Shown here: positions 7,980 to 14,366 of the stretch, in pieces
Layout: every line of letters begins with the position of its first letter
Position numbering within the stretch: the stretch's first letter is position 1
Source: Treponema sp.
GTDB lineage: Bacteria; Spirochaetota; Spirochaetia; Treponematales; Treponemataceae
DNA: 37,778 bases
Reading direction: 5' to 3'
Assembly (NCBI GenBank): GCA_016282455.1
Contig: JAEEKM010000106.1
Span: 1 to 37,778, forward strand
Position numbers and translations under genes: made by a program
The notes under the pieces: generated by a model
Told to the model about the DNA's origin: nothing
Seen by the model: only the letters and a program-made list of their open reading frames with translations
Databases searched by the model: none

Positions 7980-8752
7980 ATATAAGCAATTTAAGTGATG
8001 AAGAAATGGAAGAAAAACTCCGCGAATTTTTTGAGGCAAACTTTTCCTACCTAAAAGAAAATTCCGGGCATACTATTAACCTTAGTCTGAAAGAAAAAGC
8101 ATTTGAACAGGTTCTCTGCTACTGGAAAAAAGAAAAATTTCTTGCAGGCAGTAAAAGGCATTTTCAGGAAAAAGTTTCCCTTCACGGACTTCACTCCCCC
8201 AACAAACAGATTCCTTTTTCCATGGAAGATAAAGTAGATGTTATTGAAAACCAGGAGGGACTGTCTCTTTTTCATTTAACTAGTAAAAGTCGCGAAAACA
8301 TTCTGGCAGACAAAGAAAAATACTCCCGTCAGTTAGCCTTCTGTACCCAGATTTGGGATAAAACTTACCCCCAGAAGCCTGTCAGCAAAACCGGCATGCT
8401 TTCTACATCTGTACCCAAAGAAGTACATGAGGCACTTCGTTCCGGTGATGAAAAGGCTGCAAAAGAAGCAATAGAAAACTGGGAGCCGCTTATAGACATT
8501 CCCTTTAGTGAAGAGGATGCAAAGGCTCTTATTTCAGACTTTGGTCAGGTTGTTGAAAAAACTGACGCTGATGAATTTGCCCCGCCTGCGCCAGAAGTTT
8601 TAGAATCCATTGTAAAGGGTACAAATAAAACCTTTGCCAGACAGATTTGCCTTGAGTGTGACCTCCGCCATTCCTGCCCCTCATTTGACGCCTACCAGGG
8701 AATAAACGACCCACTCCCCCAGGAAGACTCCGCCCCCTTACTGCTAGACTAA
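7976..8752 (+). CDS. Second half of a split PDDEXK/Fe-S nuclease domain, probably catalytically altered
   Basis: 258 residues, translationally coupled to the helicase by an ATGA overlap. It looks like the downstream portion of a RecB/AddB/Cas4-like nuclease. EDKVDVI (83-91) fits the motif II strand (GxIDRxD), and CLECDLRHSC (C225, C228, C234) fits the three C-terminal cysteines of the family's 4Fe-4S cluster; the fourth would be Cys 852 of the helicase or C48 here. The motif III strand reads SLFHLTSKS where DYKT is expected, so the catalytic Asp/Glu-x-Lys seems lost. QLAFCTQIW resembles the following Q/Y motif. Inference: a structural or DNA-binding Fe-S partner of the helicase rather than an active nuclease. 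Sequence similarity is distant. Confidence 0.6.
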   Translation: MNISNLSDEEMEEKLREFFEANFSYLKENSGHTINLSLKEKAFEQVLCYWKKEKFLAGSKRHFQEKVSLHGLHSPNKQIPFSMEDKVDVIENQEGLSLFHLTSKSRENILADKEKYSRQLAFCTQIWDKTYPQKPVSKTGMLSTSVPKEVHEALRSGDEKAAKEAIENWEPLIDIPFSEEDAKALISDFGQVVEKTDADEFAPPAPEVLESIVKGTNKTFARQICLECDLRHSCPSFDAYQGINDPLPQEDSAPLLLD

Positions 8753-8812
8753 CAGTCGGTAGTCAAATCACATTCCCAGTGTTTGAACATAACTTTTCGT
8801 TGGTTGAAGTTA

Positions 8813-8961
8813 AAACATCCCGGTGGTTTAGATAAAAACATCTCGGTGGTTGAGGCTCTCGAAACCACCAGTAAACATCCCGCAGGTTAAGCCCCTCATG
8901 CGAATCTGCGAAACGCTACCCAACAACAAACTCCCCGGTGGTTGAGGCTCTCGAAACCACC
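8813..8961. repeat. Cluster of REP-like hairpin repeats
   Basis: The 230-bp spacer between the helicase-nuclease pair and the FtsH-like gene holds several copies of a short imperfect palindrome. Two identical 26-bp copies (8844-8869 and 8936-8961) have GGTGGTT and AACCACC arms around a GAG-GCT-CTC core. A diverged copy (8881-8910) has different but still complementary arms (CGCAGGTT/AATCTGCG). A half copy is at 8821-8830. Copies are preceded by AAACATCYC-like sequence. Further family members lie at 13501-13525 and 33749-33769. No gene is visible in this spacer. Confidence 0.75.
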
Positions 8962-8982
8962 ATTACCACTAACAACAAAAAA

Positions 8983-10149
8983 CTACCGCGCGTTAACCTG
9001 CTCTTTTATAGCCGCCTGAACATCTTTCATCTCAACGACCGAACGTTCATCCTGTTCTGCAATCAGTGCCGCTCTATTCAAAACACTCTCAATTTTAGCA
9101 CAAGAAAATCCGTTAAAGGTTTTTACCAGACTTTGCACACTACAATCTGCAGCAAAACTTTTACCCCTACTGTACATTTCCACCAGCTGAGCCCTTGCTT
9201 TTTCATCAGGGAATGGAACGGAAATACGGGCATCAAACCTGCCAGGCCTGATTAAAGCTTCGTCCAGTGCATTTATACTGTTTGTTGCCGCCAGCACTAA
9301 AACTCCGCTTGTACTTTCAAAACCGTCCAGTTCATTAAGAAGCGCAGTTACAATTCTTGTATTCTCTGTTTCTATGGCACTTCCAGAATAATTTCTTCTG
9401 GTTCCAATTCCGTCAAATTCATCTATAAAAACTATACAGGGAGCTCTGCGCCTTGCTTTTTTGAACAGCAATTTAACCTTCATTGGTCCTATTGCCATGA
9501 ACATGCTTTCAAAATCTGTTGCCTTAGCAGGAATAAAGTTTACTTTGGCTTCCCCTGCCAGTGCTTTTGCAAAGAGAGTTTTACCATTACCAGGTGCACC
9601 CTCCATAATTATTCCCTTTGGCATTCTGACACCCTTTTTTGCCCATTCTGCCGGATTTTTCATTATTTCCATAACCTGGGACATATCTTTTTTAAGTGCA
9701 TCCATGCCTACAACATCAGCAAAAGTTTTCCCTGTATGCCTTACCACCTTAAAAGTATTGGGGCTTATGAACTTTCTAAAGACAATAACAACTGCTGTTA
9801 TAAAAAACCCGTAAAAAACTATATCTAACAGCAGAGAAATGATTTTTTCAGGGTCAGAATCTTCTGTAACCTTAACACTGTTTTTAAGCAGAAACTCTTT
9901 GAGCAGGGGAGACTCCGGGTTATAGGTCTGAAGTTTTACTTCTGTACCCTCATCTGTCACCTTTGTAAAAGTAAGATATTTTTTTCCGATTTCTACTTTC
10001 TTTACAAGCCCCTTTTCCACATCCTGGTAAAAAGAAGCATACTCTGTCATAGGTACAGATTTACCAAGCAAACTGTCCCCTAAAAACAGGTAAAACACAA
10101 GTCCTAAAGCCAAAATCACCGTAATTCCAAAAGCAAGTTTTCTTTTCAT
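8983..10149 (-). CDS. FtsH-like membrane AAA+ ATPase lacking the protease domain
   Basis: 388 residues. A transmembrane helix (7-24), an extracytoplasmic FtsH_ext-like segment (about 30-100), a second transmembrane helix (106-126), then an AAA+ module: Walker A GAPGNGKT (184-191), pore-loop FMAIG (217-221), Walker B IVFIDEFD (239-246), the second region of homology with LAATN, and arginine fingers in RPGRFD. The lid ends the protein at residue 388. FtsH normally continues for about 250 residues with an HEXGH zinc protease; neither that motif nor room for it exists downstream. Expected role: an ATP-driven unfoldase or chaperone at the membrane, or a subunit of a mixed FtsH hexamer (inference). 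It starts four bases after the ZIP transporter stop, with GGGG upstream. Confidence 0.85.
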   Translation of the reverse strand: MKRKLAFGITVILALGLVFYLFLGDSLLGKSVPMTEYASFYQDVEKGLVKKVEIGKKYLTFTKVTDEGTEVKLQTYNPESPLLKEFLLKNSVKVTEDSDPEKIISLLLDIVFYGFFITAVVIVFRKFISPNTFKVVRHTGKTFADVVGMDALKKDMSQVMEIMKNPAEWAKKGVRMPKGIIMEGAPGNGKTLFAKALAGEAKVNFIPAKATDFESMFMAIGPMKVKLLFKKARRRAPCIVFIDEFDGIGTRRNYSGSAIETENTRIVTALLNELDGFESTSGVLVLAATNSINALDEALIRPGRFDARISVPFPDEKARAQLVEMYSRGKSFAADCSVQSLVKTFNGFSCAKIESVLNRAALIAEQDERSVVEMKDVQAAIKEQVNAR

Positions 10150-10152
10150 TCT

Positions 10153-10935
10153 TTACCCCAAAGCAACATCAAGTACCATCATAAGAATAAAACCAAGGGC
10201 AAATCCAACTGTACCCAGGTTTGAATGTTCCCCTTCACTGGCTTCCGGAATAAGTTCTTCCACCACCACATAAAGCATTGCACCTGCCGCAAAACTCAAA
10301 AGGTAGGGTAGTAGTGGCAGAATCCAGCTTGTAAGAAGAATGGTTATCACTGCCGCTATGGGCTCCACAATTCCACTTAAAGTTCCGTAAAGAAAGGCTT
10401 TACCCTTTCCGTTTCCCTCTCCCGCAAGAGGCATTGAAATAATAGCCCCTTCAGGAAAGTTCTGTATTGCAATACCAATAGAAAGTGCTAGGGCACCTGC
10501 CGCAGTTATTCCTGAACCACCCGCCATAAGTGCTGCAAAAACCACACCAACTGCCATTCCCTCCGGTATATTATGCAAAGTCACCGCAAGAACAAGCATG
10601 GTCGTTTTTTTAAGGGAAGCTTTAAGACCTTCGGGTTTATCTGCATTTACGTGCAGGTGGGGAATAATAACGTCCAGCAAAAGAAGAAAAGCCATGCCAA
10701 GAGCAATACCTGCCGCAGCCGGTAAAAATGCAAGTTTTCCCATTCCGCTTTCTTCACTCTGTTCAATTGCAGGAACTATAAGTGACCAGACACTGGCCGC
10801 TACCATCACACCGCTTGCAAAACCAAGAAGAAGTTTCTGTACCCTTGCATTCAGACTACTGCTCATGAAAAAAACACAGGCAGAACCCAGCATGGTACCA
10901 AGAAATGGAATCATAAGCCCGTAAAATACATTCAT
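10153..10935 (-). CDS. ZIP-family divalent metal transporter
   Basis: 260 residues with about eight transmembrane helices. The ZIP signature appears as HNIPEGMAVG in the fourth helix and QNFPEGAIISMP in the fifth; both carry metal-coordinating polar residues. EPIAA follows, and the short acidic C-terminus has VEELIPEASEGEHSN. It should import Zn2+, Fe2+ or Mn2+ across the inner membrane; it most resembles the GufA/ZupT branch, and metal preference cannot be read from the sequence. The start has no Shine-Dalgarno; TATATT (10947-10942) lies six bases before ATG, predicting a leaderless message. The FtsH-like ATPase follows after three bases, so the two form an operon. Confidence 0.9.
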   Translation of the reverse strand: MNVFYGLMIPFLGTMLGSACVFFMSSSLNARVQKLLLGFASGVMVAASVWSLIVPAIEQSEESGMGKLAFLPAAAGIALGMAFLLLLDVIIPHLHVNADKPEGLKASLKKTTMLVLAVTLHNIPEGMAVGVVFAALMAGGSGITAAGALALSIGIAIQNFPEGAIISMPLAGEGNGKGKAFLYGTLSGIVEPIAAVITILLTSWILPLLPYLLSFAAGAMLYVVVEELIPEASEGEHSNLGTVGFALGFILMMVLDVALG

Positions 10936-11067
10936 AATAAAAATATAGCACTTATTTTTCTCTTTGCACAGATTCCGCTATTCTATAGTCTGCGCCTTCT
11001 TATAGACACTTTTAATTCATTTCATTACAATATAATGCACAAAAAATCAGGCGTAAAAGAGGATATC

Positions 11068-13443
11068 ATGCCAAAAATTGAAGTAAACGAAAAACTGTTT
11101 TTTAATCTTGTTGGAAGAACATTTGAGTACGACGACTTCTTTGAAAAAAAACTTACCCATGCAAAAGCAGAACTTGACGAAGCTCCAAAAGCAGAAGACA
11201 GTGCCGATGACCGCACAATAAAAATCGAACTTAACGACACAAACCGTCCGGATCTCTGGTCTACTGGTGGTGTTGCCCGCTGTCTGCGTGAATACGAAGG
11301 AAAAGCTCATTCAAACTACGATGCATTCCTTTCTTACCCCGGAAAAATTCAGTCTACAGACAACCGCTTCGTAGAAGTTGACTCAGGTCTTGAACACATC
11401 CGTCCTTTCATGGTTGCCTTTACAATCAGCGGTAAACCGGTTGATGACCCCATGCTCAAAGACATCATTCAGACACAGGAAAAATTGTGCTGGAACTTCG
11501 GCCGCAAGAGAAAAACCATTGCCATGGGTGTTTACCGTGAAAAAGACGTTAAGTGGCCATGTCATTATGTTGCCGCAGATCCAGACAAAGATTCTTTTGT
11601 TGCCCTTGGAGAAAACCAGTCACAGACTCTGCGCAGCATTGTAAAAAATCATCCAAAGGGAAAAGACTTCGGATGGATTCTTGAAGGCATGACAAAATAT
11701 CCTCTTTTCAAAGATAACTCAGGCGAAGTGCTCAGCATGCCACCTATCATTAACAGCGCAACCCTGGGTCAGGTAGAAGTAGGTGATGACGAACTTCTCG
11801 TAGAGCTTACAGGAAGCGACATGGAAAGCCTCATGCTCTCTGCAAACATCGTTGCCTGTGACTTCTTTGACGCAGGTTATAAAATTACTCCGGTTCTGGT
11901 TAAACATCCTTATGACACAGGTTTTGGAAAAGATATTGTTGCACCTTTCTATTTCCAGAAAACAACAGATGCCCGCCTTACTGCAATCAACAAAAAGCTT
12001 GGTGAAGAACTTACTGTAGCCCAGGTTGTAGAAGCCCTTGAAAAAATGGGTAACAGCGTAAGCCACCGTTCAGAAAACGGAGATGAAATCTTTACTGTAA
12101 AACCTGCTCCCTACCGCAACGACTTCCTCCACGAAGTAGACGTTATTGAAGACGTAATGATTGGCATGGACTTAGATTACTTTAAGCCTTCTAAGCCAAA
12201 TGATTTTACTGTAGGACGCCTCCTTCCGATTACAACTTACAGCCGCAAGGTAAAGGAAATCATGGCAGGTCTGGGTTACCAGGAAATGATTTTTAACTAC
12301 CTTGGTTCAAAGAAAACCTACATTGACCGCATGGGAATTTCAGGAGATAATGTAATTGAAATTGCAAACCCCATGAGCGAAAACTACCAGTTCATCCGAC
12401 CTTCAATCATTGCAAGCCTCTTTGAAGCAGAAGCACAGAGCGGTAATGCCGTTTACCCCCACAAGATTTTTGAAGTTGGTAAAATTGCCTACATTGATGA
12501 CACAGAAGAAAACACAGGTACACGCACAGTACAGAGTCTTGGTTTCCTTACTGCTGCCAACAACGCAAACTTCAATGACCTTGCAAGCGAAGTAAGCACC
12601 CTGCTTTATTACCTTGACCACAAGTATGAAGTTCGTGAAACAGAAGACCCGCGTTTCATTCCAGGACGTCAGGCTGCCATTGTTGTAAACGGTAAGCAGT
12701 GCGGTATCTTCGGAGAGATTCATCCCCAGGTGCTGGAAAACTGGCAGGTTACAGTTCCCTGTGTTGCAGGTGAAGTAGACCTTGAGTTCCTTATGTCAAA
12801 CGAAGGACATGCCGGTGTTGCAGAAGTAAAGTCCTCTGCAAAAACAGATGCCCCAAAAGCTGAGCAGAAGTCAGAAAAGAAAACTGAACAGAAAAAAGCA
12901 GAACCCAAGAAATCAGAAGGACCAAAACTTGCCGAAAACCAGATTGAACATTTTGACAAGTATATTGACCTTCGCGTTGCAGTAATCAAAAGCGTAGAAA
13001 CAAACCCCCAGGGTGAAAAACTCTACATTGAACACATGGATGACGGAAGCGGAACAGAACGCATTGTTCAGAGCGGACTTCGTGACTACCTTACTCCGGA
13101 AGAACTTATCGGCCAGCATGTGATTATTGCCGCAAACCTTGCCCCACGTAAAATGCGCGGAGTAGAAAGCCATGGAATGCTTCTTGCTGCAGACTACATG
13201 GAAGACGGAAAAGAAAAAGTTGAACTTCTTACCGCTCCATGGGCAGAGCCTGGAACACCAGTTATTCCACAGGGCAGTGATGCAACTGCAGCCCTTTCAA
13301 AGCCTGAGAAAATCGACATTGACAAGTTCTGCAAAGTGGAATACAAAATCCGCGGTCACAAAGCTCAGGTAGGTGGTGTAACCCTTACTTGTGCAGGTCA
13401 GGAAATTACTACTGTAAAATCCGACAACTGCGACATCGAGTAG
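11068..13443 (+). CDS. pheT: Phenylalanyl-tRNA synthetase beta chain, archaeal type, with a fused C-terminal EMAPII-like tRNA-binding domain
   Basis: 791 residues. Residues 1 to about 576 are the archaeal/eukaryal-type beta chain of PheRS: it begins directly with the PKIEVN segment, lacks the N-terminal tRNA-binding domain of ordinary bacterial PheT, and carries LNDTNRPDLWSTGG, B5 and the catalytic-like core ending in FGEIHPQVLENW. A Lys/Glu/Ala-rich linker (about 577-625) leads to an EMAPII/Trbp111-type OB-fold (IDLRVAVIKSVETNPQGEKLY ... LAPRKMRGVESHGMLLAA). It charges tRNA-Phe with PheS, which is not in this window. ATG 11068 is chosen because AGAGG precedes it; an upstream ATG (11035) lies inside a TATAAT box. 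A strong composite terminator follows. Confidence 0.93.
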   Translation: MPKIEVNEKLFFNLVGRTFEYDDFFEKKLTHAKAELDEAPKAEDSADDRTIKIELNDTNRPDLWSTGGVARCLREYEGKAHSNYDAFLSYPGKIQSTDNRFVEVDSGLEHIRPFMVAFTISGKPVDDPMLKDIIQTQEKLCWNFGRKRKTIAMGVYREKDVKWPCHYVAADPDKDSFVALGENQSQTLRSIVKNHPKGKDFGWILEGMTKYPLFKDNSGEVLSMPPIINSATLGQVEVGDDELLVELTGSDMESLMLSANIVACDFFDAGYKITPVLVKHPYDTGFGKDIVAPFYFQKTTDARLTAINKKLGEELTVAQVVEALEKMGNSVSHRSENGDEIFTVKPAPYRNDFLHEVDVIEDVMIGMDLDYFKPSKPNDFTVGRLLPITTYSRKVKEIMAGLGYQEMIFNYLGSKKTYIDRMGISGDNVIEIANPMSENYQFIRPSIIASLFEAEAQSGNAVYPHKIFEVGKIAYIDDTEENTGTRTVQSLGFLTAANNANFNDLASEVSTLLYYLDHKYEVRETEDPRFIPGRQAAIVVNGKQCGIFGEIHPQVLENWQVTVPCVAGEVDLEFLMSNEGHAGVAEVKSSAKTDAPKAEQKSEKKTEQKKAEPKKSEGPKLAENQIEHFDKYIDLRVAVIKSVETNPQGEKLYIEHMDDGSGTERIVQSGLRDYLTPEELIGQHVIIAANLAPRKMRGVESHGMLLAADYMEDGKEKVELLTAPWAEPGTPVIPQGSDATAALSKPEKIDIDKFCKVEYKIRGHKAQVGGVTLTCAGQEITTVKSDNCDIE

Positions 13444-13467
13444 ACAGGTATATCCAAAAGACTTTTC

Positions 13468-13549
13468 GGGAAGAACTAATAGGTTTATAAAATAAACCAT
13501 GGTGGTTGAGGCACTCGAAACCACTCTTTAGTTCTTCCCTTATTTTTTT
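13468..13549 (+). terminator. Composite pheT terminator containing a REP-like repeat
   Basis: A perfect 12-bp outer stem (GGGAAGAACTAA 13468-13479 with TTAGTTCTTCCC 13528-13539) is followed by a T-rich tract (13540-13549). Its 'loop' holds two more hairpins: a 7-bp stem at 13482-13498 and a copy of the dispersed GGTGGTT-GAG repeat at 13501-13525. It ends the pheT message before the convergent gene. Confidence 0.75.
13501..13525. repeat. REP-like hairpin repeat copy inside the pheT terminator
   Basis: Same family as the 8813-8961 cluster: GGTGGTT arm, GAG-GCA-CTC core, AACCACT arm. One core base (A for T) and the last base differ from the other full copies. Confidence 0.7.
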
Positions 13550-13557
13550 AAATCTGA

Positions 13558-14331
13558 CTATGCAAAAATCTCACTTTTGTGAATTTTTCCCAGTTCCGTA
13601 AGACTTTCTTTTATTCCCATTCCCTCATGTGCTGACATATAGTTTTTTAAATCAATACTGAATCGGTTCATGGAAAAATGCTGGTAGACAAATACCTTAT
13701 TCCAGGCCTCTTCATGTCCTTTGTAACAATCCCGAAGAGTATCCCTGTATTCAACAAAAATCTTTTTGTCTTTTAGTTCCGCATAGCCAACAATCCAGAG
13801 TTCAGGAACAAAAGTTCCCTTTTCAGAATTTTCTACAAGAGCTTTATGTAATTCTGCAGTAAGCGATGCAACTTTTTTCTGACTTTCGCTGATTAGGTTT
13901 TTAATGTCAGGGCTTCCTTTTTTTTTCAGATAATTTAAGTGGTTGGTCTTTGCCGTATGAAGGGGAGTTTTATTTAAAATGATTACGTTTTTCCTGAAGT
14001 CAGTTTCTAATTCAGCATGTTTTCTAAAAAAACCTTCTGCAATTTTTCCACTCTGGCCCACAAGATATTTTGAGTTTACCTTAAGCTGCTCGTCTTTACC
14101 TGGATTGTCTCCAATCACAATCATGTGGATGTCATGATCTTTAGTGATTTCATCATAGGCTTTATTGTAAACAACAGGAAGTTCCATAGAGTAGGGCGGG
14201 GTGTCCTCTTTTTCTCTGATAACTTCTTTTTCCAAGGCAATTATTTCATGCCCAAAGACTGACCAACTTTCACAAAGATTTTTATACTGCTCTCTAAAAG
14301 TGCAGAATGCTTCCCATTGATTTTCTGTCAT
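13558..14331 (-). CDS. Uracil-DNA-glycosylase-superfamily-like protein
   Basis: 257 residues, family assignment tentative. HMIVIGDNPGKDEQ (about 87-100) followed by KYLVGQSGKIAEGF and KNVIILNKTPLH resembles the GEAPG...GRPFVGxAG...TNxVK layout of family 4/5 uracil-DNA glycosylases. QHFSMNRF near the C-terminus may correspond to the HPS motif. The catalytic residues cannot be assigned with confidence, and the Fe-S cysteines of family 4 are absent. It follows hrpB by 14 bases, but its own promoter (GTGACA-17-TAAAAT, 14366-14338) lies in the 3' end of hrpB with the -10 six bases before ATG. A role in base-excision repair or nucleotide binding is inference. Confidence 0.5.
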   Translation of the reverse strand: MTENQWEAFCTFREQYKNLCESWSVFGHEIIALEKEVIREKEDTPPYSMELPVVYNKAYDEITKDHDIHMIVIGDNPGKDEQLKVNSKYLVGQSGKIAEGFFRKHAELETDFRKNVIILNKTPLHTAKTNHLNYLKKKGSPDIKNLISESQKKVASLTAELHKALVENSEKGTFVPELWIVGYAELKDKKIFVEYRDTLRDCYKGHEEAWNKVFVYQHFSMNRFSIDLKNYMSAHEGMGIKESLTELGKIHKSEIFA

Positions 14332-14337
14332 AGCCTG

Positions 14338-14366
14338 ATTTTACCTCATTCCTCTTTACTTGTCAC
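14338..14366 (-). promoter_or_regulatory. Promoter inside the 3' end of hrpB
   Basis: GTGACA (14366-14361), a 17-bp spacer and TAAAAT (14343-14338) lie six bases before the start codon of the glycosylase-like gene. No Shine-Dalgarno is visible, so a leaderless transcript is predicted. Confidence 0.5.

Noticed and set aside
8813..8961. Repeat cluster as a CRISPR array
   Set aside because: Copies differ, spacing is irregular and short, and no cas gene is near.
11035..11067. Upstream ATG extending pheT by 11 residues
   Set aside because: The ATG is part of a TATAAT box and lacks a Shine-Dalgarno; ATG 11068 has AGAGG at good spacing.
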